From assembly GCF_024763615.1 (NCBI RefSeq), contig NC_077223.1, positions 82,894,627 through 82,958,626 of the forward strand: DNA of 64,000 bases. Reading direction: 5' to 3'. Both the position numbers and the translations under genes were made by a program. Of the stretch, positions 1 through 13,249 are shown in pieces. The DNA is from Phlebotomus papatasi. Its lineage: Eukaryota; Arthropoda; Insecta; Diptera; Psychodidae. The notes beneath the pieces are model-generated. The model worked only from the letters and a program-made list of their open reading frames with translations. It made no database searches and was not told the origin of the DNA. The first letter of the stretch is position 1, and the number at the start of each line of letters is the position of its first letter.

Positions 1-1339
1 TTCAACTCATTTATCTTGGTATCCAGCTACCGAATTCCTTAAAGTACCATCATTCTTAATCATTTAGAACCTCATTCTCCCAAGTAATTCCAAAGGTATA
101 TTAGGTCTTGTAGGGTACAGAGTCAAAAACGTGCAGCATCTCATCGATCGGAATATTTAGTATATTTCTCGGCTGGAGTGTCTCATTCATCCCTCCTCAA
201 TTGTGTTCCAAATTTTTCGAATATGTGGCACGAAAAAGGAAAATTCTCTGGGGGTAAAGCTACTTTCCCGGGGTAAGGGTACTTGTGAATGGAGGGAAAA
301 AATTCCCAGAGATCAATATTTGATGAGTTGACTGTGAATGTGTATTTATTGTGTGAAATAAATTTAGCGTGGAGTGTGAATATTGCTATTGTTTTCAGTA
401 CAATATATAATATTGGATCAAACCCCAATGTCCGTGTGACGTGAGCAAACAGGAGGGTGCTCTTAGGTGTCAAAATCAAAAATTCTCGAGAGCCCTATTC
501 TGGTGCTTTGGACGAGGGGTGAATTTGAAAGTGATGTCCGGGAGTCGAAGGACCAAAATTGCGTGTTGAAATCATGAATGGTTGAGGATTTTCTCCCCGA
601 ACCATTCTAAAAAAAGGGAACCCCACTTTCCCCCGAATTAATAGAGAGTGTGGAAAAAGTTTTAAAATATCAATATGGTGGAAACATGATTCACCACCAG
701 TACAAATCCTTCCATAAGGATCATCCACTTCCCCTCGAACATCAACCAGGAGTGTATCTTTGGTTGAAAAGTGTGGCAAGAGTGAAGAAGGAGGTTTTGT
801 ATTCTAAAGAACAGAATACGTGATCGGAATTTGGAATTGAATAAACTATAGTGTACTAAATTGCTCTCACATCCTCCTTACTATCCTGACATCCTCCCAT
901 TCCTTCGCCTCCGCAAAACTCTTCTTCCAGGACACCTCTCCAATTTCACTTCACATCGGAGCAATGAATAATTTTGACTAATTCAGCCCCAGTCCTCAAA
1001 TGAACTAATTGAAAATCAATATGATGCTCACACTGTTTGCCATACTAATTATTTATTTACCTTAATAATTGAAGAGACTGAGCCTGCAATATGTTTTAGC
1101 AAACACAGAAAAGGATACGTGACTTGAGATACACACAAATGACGACACTTTCATTTGATTATGTTAAACTTCACAAGATATAGCGAACATCTTTAAATTG
1201 AGGTATGACAAAACAATAAATACAATTTTAATTTATTGTTCCTATAAAACGTGCTTTGGAAAATATTGCAAATATAACAAAATTTTCATCCTTACGTTTG
1301 TAATCGTGATTAAGGGAGTGGAACATCCTTGAATTCGGA
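1..1339. other. Intron or intergenic sequence, nothing recognised
   Basis: AT-rich sequence with short chance open frames on the minus strand (183-479 and 495-779). The 495-779 frame lacks convincing splice borders and I recognise no domain in it. If the CUB gene continues past exon D, this stretch is intron or holds exons I could not identify. Confidence 0.4.
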
Positions 1340-1732
1340 TAAGGGAAGAGTACCCCGGATCGGAATGTTAAGAGACATGCTTCATATTTAGTTGAAAATA
1401 TAATCCTCAAAACATTATTTGGTATTTTTATGTATGCTAATTGATACATCAGTGATCCCTTTAACTATATCTGTGCTTTTGAATTTTTAATTTTTACAAT
1501 AAATTAATAAAAAAAATATGTGTAAATTGCAAACTTGCACTCTGTACCTCGGATCGTCAGGAATTTAAACAGGTGTCTCAAATTAAATCTGAGTTAATGC
1601 ACTGTATTCTTGTGAAACTTAAACGGTAAAAAGTAGCTAATAACTTTTAAAAAATCATTTAATTTGGAGCAACAATGTGGTATTAACCTGACGATCCTAG
1701 GAACACTGCCGATCGCTGGTGCTCTTCCCTTA
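1340..1732. repeat. TIR element, about 393 bp
   Basis: Ends are imperfect inverted repeats: the left end begins TAAGGGAAGAGTACCCCGGA and the right end is its approximate reverse complement, finishing GGTGCTCTTCCCTTA. An inner pair (around 1545-1560 and 1686-1704, CCTCGGATCGTCAGG and its inverse) strengthens the palindromic character. No transposase frame is present, so this is a MITE-like element of unknown superfamily. Confidence 0.6.
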
Positions 1733-2273
1733 TCTTTGAAATAAAACTTTTCTCCTTTTTTAAATGGAACGTAGCCTTGTCATATTGTATTTAGATACAT
1801 AGATAAATTGATTAATCGATAATGATTTTGCGGTACAATTCCGTTTTGATAAGAGACTGTGTAGATTTCAGCGTTCGCCGCCGTCTTAGCGTTGATGACG
1901 AACCTTCAGAGCAAAACGGTTGAAAAGCTCTTTCTCAAGTTGTATATCGACCACTTAGAATTTAATGCGACTAACTCGATTTTTTGCAAAATTCGTTTTT
2001 TCGCTTTTCGGGTACTCCGTGACACTCTCTACCTTCGATAAAATCGACAGCTCCATTCCATACTATTCTAAGTCGACTTATTATATTATTCCGAGAGATA
2101 TGTTGTTCCTGGGATCGAGATCTACAACTGGTGAAAATTTGGTGGTCATCCGGGCGGCGTTCGGGTAACGAGATATTCATTTTTTTCGTGAAAAAAAAAA
2201 TTACACGGGCAGCATAGGCCATCGCTAAGTTCAAATGGATCTCCTGAAAAGTTGTCATTCTGAGATAGATTAG

Positions 2274-2532
2274 TACACTGAGAAAAAACAGGGGTGCGAT
2301 TAACTGTTTTTCCTCATCATAACTTTAACATTTTTAGGTGTAAAAATATATCAACATTTTTCAATGTTAATTTTACACCCTTTTCAGGGTAAAAATTAAC
2401 ATGAAAAAGGGTAACTTTAACCCCTAATACACCTAAAAAGCATAATATTTACACCGATTTCGGATCAATACTGCAGGGTAAAATTAACATTTCCGGAATG
2501 TTTTTTTAAATTTTTGGATTTCTCTCAGTGTA
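2274..2532. repeat. MITE with TACACTGAGA termini
   Basis: The 259-bp segment starts TACACTGAGAAAAA and ends TTTCTCTCAGTGTA, an inverted pair. The interior has several copies in both orientations of a TTTTACACC/GGTGTAAAA motif. No coding capacity. It lies 38 bp from the next MITE. Confidence 0.65.
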
Positions 2533-2570
2533 TGGAATGGAAGCGTCGAAATATATATCATGGTTACGGC

Positions 2571-2964
2571 GTTATCACACTTGCACATTAAAATTTTAAT
2601 GTGATTTACATTAATTGTCGCTTGTGAGCGTCCAAATATCTTATTTGTGTGAGTCACTTAATATTTGGGGTTTTTCTATTTATTGATAAAGAAGTGGACT
2701 TGGCCTGCAAAAATAAGTTTAAATTTACCTAAAGTATAAATATTTTTCACATTAAAAAATTAAAGAGAAAATCGCATTAATTTTTCGCATTAATGCTATA
2801 AATCAATTTATATCAAATTTTGCGGTTCAAGTCTACCTTTTTATCAACAAATAGATCAAATTTTGAATATAAAATAATTCAAACACACAAATTACACATT
2901 TGGACTCTCACCAGCGACAATTAATGTGAATCATATTAAAATTTTAATGTGCAAGTGTGATAAC
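2571..2964. repeat. MITE with about 70-bp terminal inverted repeats
   Basis: The left end starts GTTATCACACTTGCACATTA and is matched almost perfectly for about 70 bp by the inverted right end, finishing GTGCAAGTGTGATAAC. The interior is AT-rich and non-coding. The long, well-preserved arms suggest a fairly recent copy; the superfamily is not clear. Confidence 0.8.
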
Positions 2965-3737
2965 ACAGCTAGGTTCAGTCTATTTAAAAATAGGAGAAAT
3001 AAGCTTTATTGTAAAAGTGCCCCAATTCAAAGCTGTTCCACTTTCCTCACTTGGCCGAGCATTAGAATTCAATTTAGAACTTCAAAGTCAGTAAAGTCAT
3101 CTAAATATTACAACATAATTTTTGTCAAAGTTAAAATAAATTCAATAGTATCAACTAATCTAGAGCAAAATCTTCTGCTTTGTTTATTTTTCTTTTTTTA
3201 TTGGGATTGAAAAAAAGATGAATTATTTCAAGCATTCAACTTTGTATTAGATCATTGATAATTTTAAGAAAATAAAAATATAACTTTTTTGTTCTTTGCG
3301 TTCGAAAAACGATTTCTGTTGGGGATAGTTCTCCGCTCTTGCCAAAATCATAGCTACTCTCTTGCCTCTAAATAGATCCTCTTATCAATCCTAAATAAAG
3401 GGTAACTCAATTTATATAAAATATTGAACATATTACAAAATGTTGTGCCTCACCGATCACGATTTTGTTCTTTGTATCCCGGGGGTCCGACTTAACCGCA
3501 TCTGCTGACTGGGTCTTTTACCTTGTATCCGCCATGGGATAAATCGTATTTCTTTTCGAATGAGGCATGCTCTTCGATTGTTCTTTTAGTTAAAAATGTG
3601 AAAAAATGTCAATTTATTACACTTCTTTGGACAATAAAAAAATCCTTAAAAATCTGAAATGTATTTTGGCTTATCATTATTTATTGCGGAGTTTTAGGAA
3701 AGAGTAATTCTGTGATTCCATTTGATCTAGTAATTCC

Positions 3738-4015
3738 AAGCGCCTGGCAAGTTGACCTTTTTATATGGAGCTATTTGAAACCAATTCCTAAATTGATCTC
3801 GGACTTAGCTCACAGTGCTCCTAGGAAAAAATTTATTTAAACAAAAATTTAGTATATTTATCCCTCCATACGGAAAGGTATCTTATAATACGGAAAAACT
3901 TCTCACTTTTTAAATATTTAGCATAACGATCATGGGTGCAGAAAAATTCCCATACGCATTTGTATGTGAAAGTAAGAAATTGGCTTCAACTTTGAAGGCC
4001 ACTCGTCGGGGACTA
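3738..4015 (+). repeat. Dispersed repeat, copy 1 (inverse of 24830-25101)
   Basis: About 275 bp, beginning CGCCTGGCAAGTTG and ending near CGTCGGGGACTA. It matches 24830-25101 in inverse orientation along nearly its whole length with scattered substitutions and small gaps. No coding frame and no clear TIRs. Confidence 0.75.
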
Positions 4016-4899
4016 GAGTAATTCCATTTCTATTTAATTTGATTCCGGTGATTATTGAAGCAATATCATTTCAGATTCTATTAGAATCTTACGAGTGATT
4101 CCGTGGATTCTATATGGATTCTAACGCAAAAATGTGTCGGTATTCCGAACTTGAGTAACCCCTTGTTTAATTTTATTGCTCATTAATTTTGCCCCAAAAT
4201 GAATGGTTTCTTTCGAAATGGTTTCTTAAGAGGATGACTTTTTATTGCTAATAATTTTAATTCAAAGTCATAAAATCTATTTATTTATAAAATTGCAAGT
4301 CGTTAATTCTTTTTTTGACTAAAATTCAAAGTCAAAATTTTAAATCACCCAATTTTCAGCAGAGTGGAGATAGTGCAGAATATTTAGTAAATATACTGCT
4401 GGAAATGGATTATTACTGATTGTTTAGAGATGATTTATCTATTTAGACAACCAGAAACTTTCTCAAGCTTGTAGTGAAAATTTTGGTTAACATGCTAAAA
4501 TAATATTTATAATCCAACAGAATGTAAAATAAATTAAACTGAGTATTAAAATCTCTTTTTCATTGACATTTTGCAAAGTTTTCAAATCTGCAGTTAAATT
4601 GTGGAAATGTGTGAGTAGAGAAGGATTTATGAGGGAGAATATGAAGAATTTCAAGTCAAAGTGCCTCTTAGCCTTTTAATCCCTAACCCATCCTGATAGT
4701 TTTAGCTTGTTGCAATTACCAGTAATATTGAATATGGAGAGCTTGTGGCAGATTTCTATGGCATATTTCAAGGAAATTTCTCAATTATTCATGTTCACCT
4801 AGACATGACCGATTTGGCATTCTACATCAATACATTGGATGATAAATCCTTTTGGATCGGCAGGAAGAAGCGAAAATTGTCAGAGATATGAACACTTAC

Positions 4900-4985
4900 C
4901 GAACAATTGCATCCGACTGACTAATGAACTTGTATCGAATTCGAAATTCAAACGGATTGTTTCCTTGTACTGGCGGATGAAATAC
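4900..4985 (-). CDS. CUB-domain protein, internal exon D
   Basis: An 86-nt internal coding exon. On the minus strand the acceptor is TCTATTGTTGCAG (AG at 4986-4987) and the donor is GTAAGTGT just below 4900. It is entered in phase 0, gives 28 codons, and leaves two bases of a split codon. The translation begins VFHPPVQGNN and includes FEFRIRYKFI, a beta-strand pattern fitting the last strands of a CUB fold. The frame continues directly from exon C, 12.4 kb upstream. The other frames contain stops. The next downstream exon was not identified. CUB domains are normally extracellular binding modules, so a secreted or membrane role is the family expectation; the exact protein is not recognised. 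Confidence 0.8.
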
Positions 4986-7106
4986 CTGCAACAATAGAGA
5001 AGATTTGCACTGTGAGAAACAGACATAGGAATTTTAATCTTGGATTATTTTGAATAATGTTGCTTGTTATGTATAACAACACTCAAAGAAAAGAAGCTTA
5101 GTACTCTTATTACTCAACCAATTTATGTTTAGCATGGTAAGTAAATGTTATTATTCTGTTCAAAATTGTGATATAATTTCGCATCTCATGTACCCTTGAA
5201 ATTACTTAAAGTTTGTAAGTTATTTCATATAATATGTAAGAACTTGATGAAGTTAAATACGGATTTCAATGTTATGTTTTTTTTTTTTAATATACTTTTT
5301 ATCATAAATTGCATGAAGATTTATACTAGAAGCTTTTTTTAAATTTACAAGTGAATAAAATTGTTATTTTAGTCATAACAATTTTTTCCTAACAGTTATT
5401 TTGACATCTTTCAAAATCTACATATATAAATTACTTTTTAGAGCTGAATATATAATGTAACTATATTATATGGTCAGAAGAAATTATAAAAGTTTACAAA
5501 ACATAATTTCCAAAGTGTGAAGCCTCAAAAACAGCTGGACGGATAAGGTAGCATAGAACCGCCTAGTGATAATAGAGCCTTGCTAGGGTTAGATAGAGTT
5601 GAGAAAACCGGTTTAAAACTATTTTCAAAAAGCTAAAGACTGAACACATTAACTTGTGTTTTTTTTTTAAGAAATTTTTTAAGAAATTAAGATTGAGTGA
5701 CCAACCTCAGTAGGATATTACGCACCTGAGGCTAACGAACATGGGATCTAGTTCTTTTTACAGAGGGTTTCGCGCGGGGCTAACAACTCCCCAACCCCGA
5801 AATTGTTACGAAATGATTAGTATTTCATGCTCGGTCAATAGATTAATTCAGATAAAGAGCCATGGATTTTGACCTGGATCCTTCTCCTCCCTTCTTACTC
5901 TAACCATAGGATAAGGATCCAGGTCATAATCTGTGTCTTTTTAGTTTGAATTGTTACGAAAACTCGCAAGAAGCTTCCATTAGGACGGACATTTCGATAG
6001 AGATCAATGCTACTTTTCTGGGTTGAGTTGACGGAGAGTCGCCAGGACTGGAAGAGATTATTGTGAGAGGCCCGGTTCCTTAAAAAGACGTTGCAGATAC
6101 CTAAGTTCATTTCAATTTGCCTGTTGAAAGAATTCTTAAAGAATTTAAGATATAATGAATAGGGCAGACGAACCTATTTAATATCAACCCTCATTTAACA
6201 CAACCCCATAATAAATTTATACATCTTTACAATATTTTAGTACTTTAGAATTGCAGAATCAAAGTAACTGATCAGTATTCTACAAACCACTTTAAAAATA
6301 TTGAAATAACTTAAGACTACTAATTTACTAATAAAAATATTATGTAAACCTATTTCCAATGAATTGTATGCGTTTGAAAAAATCCTGGCTGTTTTAAACG
6401 TTACTATTCAAATCCGTTCCTGGGTGGCTTCTGAACCGTTTCTGTGCATTACCCTCTGGGTCTTTGTCACTGTACCTATAAATTGAAGTGGTGAAGAGTC
6501 CGGTCTAGAACGTCAGAGGAGAAGGACGTGTGGATTTGGGTATCTCAGGGGAATCTGGCTGGGTGTTAGATGAGGCGACTAGTTGCCTTAAGAGAGCCCA
6601 TTCTCCCCAAATTCTTTCAACCTAAAAATCCGACCGATAATTTACATTTATTAGGAATGATAGTAAGGCATGTCATTAAATGGATCATCTAAGATCTAAG
6701 GCAGTGGAAAAACATTTCTGATATTCAGACTTGGTACCATGATGCTTTATCCTACAAATTCAAAAATTTGAGAAATCAATTCAAACAGACCGACTTACAG
6801 CTTAAGCTGGGATTCAGATTAGTGAAAAACTATAGGGAACATAGGGAAAGTAGTCTTATTATTTTGATTGTAATTAAAGTAAAGTACCCTCACTCGACCG
6901 GTGGATCAATTTTTGAATGTTTGATGATCAATCTCGTCAATTTCTATGAATTTGTCACTGGTTCGTATTATTCATGGAATGATTGACCTATTAATGTTAG
7001 ATCATACGCAAAATATTATAGCAAGTATAAATAAATTGAATAAATAAATCTACCGGTCGAGACGAGGAACCGGTCGAGCGGAGGGCACTTCACCTTACGT
7101 TAAGCC

Positions 7107-7140
7107 GTCTCGAGGTTTAAACCGTAGGTGTGTCCTGTGC
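7107..7140. repeat. End fragment of the CCGAGAGAYG repeat family
   Basis: Short stretch TTAAGCCGTCTCGAGGTTTA followed by ACCGTAGGTGTGTCC. It resembles the conserved edge of the elements at 25501-25610, 27811-27929 and 62800-63016 (TAAGTCGTAAGTGTGTCTAG). The tandem ACCGGTCGAG motif just before it (7052-7080) is unexplained. Confidence 0.4.
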
Positions 7141-7430
7141 ATTATGTTAATTTTATTGGCAACCGTTTCTGGCCGTTTTTCTACTTTTGTGGTTGCTTAA
7201 TGTTTGAAAATTCCAAGTATCTCGTATGAGCTTATAGGACCAGAATATGTATATTTATTTAGTCAGTAGAATTTTTGGCTCAGTAAAAAAGCTCCACTGC
7301 AGTTTCTTTGAGTACAATGCTTGAGATAATGTGTTTGGTAGCATTCGGCAAATTGCAGTAGGGGACTTGCTCGACATGTGAAATGCACATTTATCTGCAG
7401 AGTCAGCGTCAGATAACATCGACCTCTCAC

Positions 7431-7592
7431 CCTGTCCTGCCAGAGCACCTGGCGCCCCAGGAACATCACGCCCCCGCCCAGGGCCCACTTGCTCAGGAAG
7501 CGTGACGGAATGAATACTAATATTGTGCTGCGTTCGCGTCCAGATGGAGATGAAAATACACAAAAAAAAATTAAAGGATAAAAGCTGATCAT
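7431..7592 (-). other. GC-rich coding-like segment, possible exon or retrocopy
   Basis: This minus-strand patch is far richer in G+C than its surroundings. It stays open with a translation containing FLSKWALGGGVMFLGRQVLW. It ends at a donor-like AGG|GTGAGAGG. An acceptor-like CTGACTCTGCAG lies only 36 nt further on, which is short for an insect intron. The pattern 'FL.K....GG.V......W' is reminiscent of the N-terminus of MIC13/QIL1, a small MICOS subunit of the mitochondrial inner membrane. This is a weak recollection, not an alignment. The downstream sequence (to about 7255) is open in two frames and followed by AATAAA-type signals, so a decayed retrocopy is also possible. Confidence 0.25.
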
Positions 7593-9440
7593 AATTCATT
7601 CGTCCTCTTGGCTCAGTTCCCTCCTTCAGGCGCTACTCAGTCTGCTCCCTCTTTTTGCATGCACTCAAAATCTCCTTACTCCCCTTTTTAACATTGGAAC
7701 CAGGAGCCAAAGATTGTGAAGGAGCGTGAAAAAATGGATATTATTTGGATGCGGCACGAGTAGCAGAATTTAACTGGGAAATCCAATGAAACATTTGGAC
7801 CTTCTTGTGGCTAGTTTATCATTTCAATAATTTACCACAAAGAACGTGATTTCCCTTTGCTTTTATCTTGCCCGGACCATCTCCTAATTACAGAAAATGT
7901 TTCTACAATTAACATTAATTAATGCACTTTTTATTCAATTTGATTTTTTTTCTCTTGGCTGTAGTGCATCCCTTTATTCTTGCTGATTGCTAATTAACTG
8001 TGTCCAACTTTTATTATGCAATTTGCATTTTTTTCTTTCTGGGATAAAAAAAGCTTTTTTTAGTAATAATCTCACTAATTTTCTCATTATTTTGAGTTTA
8101 AAAATTCTGCTAAGTATTTTTGTGGCACAAAATAGCAATGAACTCTTTTTTGCAAAATTTATAACACATTTTAATTTTAATTGCAAATAAGGAGATAAAT
8201 AAAATTATTCTCTCGAGATAGTACTAAAATGGAAAATTAATCTCTGATAGTGTTTCTAATCACATGATGCCAGTATTTAAAAAAAAAAAAGATGTACAAT
8301 CTTCAGAAGCATTCGAAAAGACCAGGGAGAGCTTTTCAAGTTTAAGAAAAAAGGGTGAGAAATTTTTGACGATAAAACAATCGACTTAATTTTCTCTGCA
8401 ACACACACGGAAAAACTTTTTCCATGAATAATATTTTATTGAAAATTTCAATCTGAAATTCTGTCTTTTCCTATTTTTGTCCCGGAGCACCCGACAGGCG
8501 TCTCGCCTGGCAGGATGCGCCTTGAGAGTCTGTGAGAAAATTTGCATAAACACAGTCTATCTAATGCAGAGAGTTTGTCTTTTGTTATCAAAGACCCATA
8601 TAGTTGGGGTAAGTTGCTTCTCATTACAGGAATAGCAATAAGATTGCACATCTCAGATTTTCTCGCACAAAACTCTATGGGGAAGTCGCTCGAGAGTGCA
8701 GAGAATTGTACAAGAGATCCACTCAGGATATAAACTTCCATAACAATAGTCATAATATTCGGAGATATGGGACGAATGGAGTGGACTGTGTAGAAAGCGT
8801 AACAACAATAAGCCTCATTGCACTAGCCCGAAAACGTGCTTGCCTCCCTCTATCCCATTCCATCATGTCCTCAAATTTCCTCTTATGCAATCACATCACA
8901 TCTTGTTTTCCTTCAGCATTCAATGTCTCCCAATTTTCCCTCAAATTTTACACTATTCCATTAACAGAAGTGATTTTCCATGCTAAAGTGCCTCTTTGAG
9001 AACATCCTCAAGCACGACCAAACCCGCTGGAAGTGCGTTATTTATTCAAATTGTCACACTTATGTTTTTTTTTCTCAGGACCTAATCCCTTTTCTGCATT
9101 TGCTTGCATTGAACTAGTATAAAGGTTCTGTAGTACACCCTATCAATGTATAATTTTAGGCCACGCCCTCTTAAGAAGGTATATAGAAAAGTAATATTCA
9201 GATTTGCTCACATTTTGTAATAAATATTGAGTTAAAATGACTTCGTTATAAATAAGACCATCCTCTCTTTTCTACTATTACTTTCGGAATTGAACGCTTT
9301 ACCTATGAAAATATAAACCACGCCCCCAAAAAACTTTTATTTAAGAAAATTTAATACTGCACAGAGAGAATATTTAATGAAGCCATGCCAATTGCGGTAC
9401 CAAAATATTTAATTTAAGGCTAAGTTTAAGGGGTTACCAG

Positions 9441-9612
9441 CAAGGGAATTCTGTAACGATATGACAATGTCATGGCCTTGGTCATGGCAAATTCGCGAAA
9501 AGGGCAACATTAAGGATCAGTGAGCATGGATGGTTATTGCTAGGAGCTCTATGAAGCTCTTAGTAATTGATATGAATCTGATTTTCGATTATTTTTCCGA
9601 ATTTATATAACA
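9441..9612 (+). repeat. GGGAATTCTGTAACGA MITE, copy 1 (truncated)
   Basis: Begins AAGGGAATTCTGTAACGATATGACAATGTC and continues through AGTAATTGATATGAATCTGA, matching the element at 38556-38783. The right terminal repeat seen in that copy is missing here, so this is a partial copy. Confidence 0.7.
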
Positions 9613-11949
9613 TGAACATTTTCGGGGGACCCCCACCCTTCGTCTTTTCACCAAAACCATGTTTTTTTTTGGGATTGATCGAAAACACGTGGCTTGATTT
9701 TCTACATTTTTGGATGAGTTTTAGTTGGTTACAGCTTGAGTTTAAAAAAATCGAAGATCGATTTCGAAATCTAAAGACAAAAGAGATTTTTACTTCTCGA
9801 TTCGTCCATGTGGTGGCTGTAATATTTCGTGTTAAAATTTCGAAGTCCCTCTGGTGATAACCTTAATTTATTTTGTGAAAACAATAAAATAAGGACATAC
9901 TTAATTTTCTTTTTAATAATTCTTGTAACATCTTCTTAATGTGTTGATTCATAAATTTGTCAAAACTTGTGCGAAAATATGCTTTGAAATTTCGAAATTG
10001 AATTTCAAATCTTCGAACGTCAACGACACTTTGTGCAAATAGAAAGCTATTTGCCTTTTAGCCTATACTATTGAAGAATCTAATTCCAGCTGTGAGTGAG
10101 AAGATTGCTTTATAATTATCTCAAAAAATGTACAGAAGTATCTAAATCTAAAGTATCAATTTGGGAAAATACTTTGGTAAATTTCGAGTTTAATAGGAGG
10201 ACAATAAAAATTAATATAACAACTAAAAAAGAAAATGTGAGAAAATTAAGAATCTAACCTAACGTAATCACCTGTTTTGTGGAAATAGAGGTACAAAACG
10301 ATTTTAGAGTGCAAATTCTATAGTGATCATCCTCGCTTTGTCTAATACAATTTACCTATATATATTCGATATGTTAAGATCAAGAGAAAATTTGTATTAA
10401 TAAAGCCTCTAATAGTTTTCCAAAGTTATCCCGCAGCGAAGCATTTATTAAAATTATTGATACAAAGAGAAACTTGTGCTAGGAAGTTTGGCTTTTGCTC
10501 TAATGTTGGTTAGAATCGAAACATCAAAGAACAATGTCGATTATAGTGCAATAACAATTGATTAATTATTTAGTAGTGTTGAGTGTGTTTATTTAGTGTG
10601 GTATTTCTCCCAGTTAAATTAGTGTCTATAAATTGATTGTTGGTGCAATGTCATTAATATGCTCTTGCTATATGGCAAACCAAATTGGAACAAAATACAT
10701 TTAAATATTCAGGAGTAATTTGGATTTTGCAAATTGCCAAATATTGATTCCCCCTATCGATTTATTGATATTACAAATACTACCAATTCTCCAAAAACTA
10801 TATTACAATATTCAACCATTAATGGCCATATGGGATGATAATAATCAAATTAAATTTCCATCATTACCGGGATTTGGCTATTATTTATTATTTTCTCTCT
10901 CTGGAGCTTTTTGTATGCGTTTTTGTATCCTCTTTGGAGCGGATGAATAGACTTTTTTTTTAGACACCAGAGGCTACTCATTGCGCTTCTGTGATGGAAA
11001 AATACGCATTTATAGGCTTCACATGGTCAATTAAAAGTATTTGGAAGTGGTTTAAAAATAATACAGCAATTGGGTTCTGGAAAAAATCTCATTTCGATGC
11101 TCATCAGTTGCCTAAATAGAAAAAAAGTTCTGATTATTGCTGTTCTTTTTTAAACACAGATTTTGGTCAAAAAATAAAATAGAAGTTTAAGTTGAATTGC
11201 AAAGCTTTTGTCGTATTCTTCTGAATACTAAATTTTGAAGAATATGAAAATTAATTTTTCCAAAATATTTATTGATATATTTGATTTTGACACTTCTAAT
11301 TAATAAATGAGTATTATTTCGATGTGAATTTAACCATTTTAATTAAAATGAACGGAAAATTACATAGCAATTAGTAATATTTTAATTTGTTTACTTATTT
11401 TATTACCTTTACTCAATTTTAGTTTATTTCAAATTTCCCGTTTTTTTTATCCAGGATAATATGTATAATTTGTTTTTTAAATTTTTAAAGAGAATCCAAT
11501 AATTCTGTATCAATAGCGAATTATTTATCGTTTATCAATAGCGATGATATTGGATGATATGCTAGAGTGGTAAACAGCAAATTTATGAAATAAAATGCAA
11601 TAATTAACAATATTTTTTTTTATTATTTGTTAAATACTAAATACTTTCCTGAGAAAATTGTGTTAAAATTTCCATAAAGTATAAAACCGATGTATCTTAT
11701 TTTAGCCATAGTTTATTCAAATATAATTTATTAGAAGTACCTAAAATCGATAACTCCATTTAAATAGGCTTTTAGTTATGGTATAAATTATAAATCATAG
11801 ATTAGTTTCTATAGGCTTTGCAACTGCAAATTTACCAAAATTTACCAAAATTGTCTATAGAATGAATAATGTGATTTTATCGAAATAGTTATTAAAATGA
11901 GGAATAATATTATAGGCAATGTGGGGGCTTTATTGAGCTAGAGCTATCA
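9613..11949. other. Intron sequence without recognised features
   Basis: AT-rich intron sequence between exons C and D. Frames at 9612-9857 and 10720-10950 have no recognisable domain, and no inverted repeat was seen. CCACGCCC motifs near 9162 and 9319 also occur inverted near 28545 (GGCGTGG), a possible diffuse repeat. Confidence 0.4.
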
Positions 11950-12277
11950 ACCAGTGATAAGCCCAGATAAGCTTATGGTAGCTGAGATTCTTTACAGGTG
12001 ACCTCGAAATGCGTGCAACTCAGGGTGCGTGCAACTCGGAATGCAGTGAAAATTCTATTGTGAGTTGAATTTTGGGGGTAAAGAATCACGTCGAGTAAAC
12101 TGTTCTCGGCGGTCGAAATGCATAAAATTGGCTCGACTCGATTCTTTACCCCCAAAATTCAACTCACAATAGAATTTTCACGTATTCAGAGTTACAAGCA
12201 CTCCCGAATTGCACGCATTTCGAGGTCACCTGCAAAGAATCTCAGCTATCATAAGCTTATCTGGGCTTATCACTGGT
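11950..12277. repeat. Near-palindromic hairpin element, 328 bp
   Basis: Left arm starts ACCAGTGATAAGCCCAGATA; the right arm is its inverse and finishes TATCTGGGCTTATCACTGGT. Each arm is about 140 bp, and the inner parts share the inverted block ATTTTGGGGGTAAAGAAT. The sub-terminal motif CTGAGATTCTTTACAG recurs inverted at 12231-12248 and again at 13176-13201. No coding capacity. Confidence 0.8.
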
Positions 12278-13201
12278 CATTTTTTATTTTAAATAGTCTG
12301 AGTAGGGAAGGACAACAAAAGAAAAAAAGTTCATTGAAATCGGTTAATAAACATTAGAGATAGAGTCCGGTCCATGTGGATATAGTAAGGGTCGGGGTAC
12401 AGTGGATTGGGGTAGAGACGAATGGGGCCCATTATTAGAAAGATCTTGCTCTCAGATACAATAATGCTAAAATTTCATTGAAATCCCTTCATAAACACAG
12501 AAAATGCAGTCCGGTCAAGACATTTTTGGTTATAGCTCGGGTCAGGGTACATCGGGGGAGGAGTTGGACCCACCGTTGGAAAAGTCAACATATTAAAATT
12601 TGAAGAAGAAGCATCGTATAGTTTTCGAAATATTCGAGATCGATTAAATCGGATGAAATTGGTATGTCATAAGGGTTGTAGTACTCCACGATAGCTTTCC
12701 AAAACACCAAAATTTTTCTAAATCCGATAATTAAAAGCGGAGATATGACCATTTGAAAATTTAATTTTTATCCCCTTATAGGTCGGGTCAGGGGGGTCGG
12801 GGGATCTTAAATTTAGTATCGATCAAAAGCTCTTAAGTCCAGCTATAACATACTAAAATTTGAGATTGGGGCTGAGTTATTGAGAAAACAAAATTTGGGG
12901 GTATTCCAAAATGGCAGAAGGAGGGGGTGGGGAGGGGTGGATCTGACATCATCAACTTCTAGCCGCCCATCGATATTTAACATTTCCGAAAACCGCTTGT
13001 CGATATTTCTTTCCGTTCTCTCTCCAGAAGTGGTTATTCTACGGACGGACGGACGGGACGTCCACGAAAATCGTTTTTTGGCGCATATGATATTCGTGAT
13101 CTATGAGTGTTAAAACGTGTATATCCAAAATTTGGGCCCTATCTGACAAGGTCGGATTTCACCTAGGACCATAAAAGCTGAGATTGTAAAGAATCTCAGC
13201 T
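12278..13201. repeat. Degenerate repeat block with GGACGGACGGAC tract
   Basis: This stretch is GC-richer than its surroundings. It has recurring GTCCGGTC motifs about 136 bp apart (near 12366 and 12510), GGGTCGGGG/GGGTCAGGG stretches and a tetranucleotide GGAC run at 13035-13052. It ends in the small palindrome AGCTGAGATT...AATCTCAGCT (13176-13201), matching the sub-terminal motif of the adjoining hairpin. It is probably the body of one larger non-coding element of which the hairpin is part. The class is unknown. Confidence 0.5.
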
Positions 13202-13249
13202 AAAACGCTATTTTTTCGAGTATTTGTAAAAAAATTTAGGGTTTATATT

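Larger units (their letters stand above)
4986..9440. other. Intron C-D, 5' AT-rich part
   Basis: Lies in the 12.4-kb intron between exons C and D. It is mostly low-complexity AT sequence. A small inverted repeat (GACCTGGATCC near 5871 and GGATCCAGGTC near 5915) and a GC-rich patch near 7431-7592 (separate entry) stand out. Open frames around 5895-6110, 6768-6986, 7974-8190 and 8448-8999 show no recognisable protein. Confidence 0.5.

Noticed and set aside
495..779. 94-codon minus-strand frame as the next CUB-gene exon
   Set aside because: No acceptor with a polypyrimidine tract fits the phase left by exon D, and the peptide lacks a recognisable motif.
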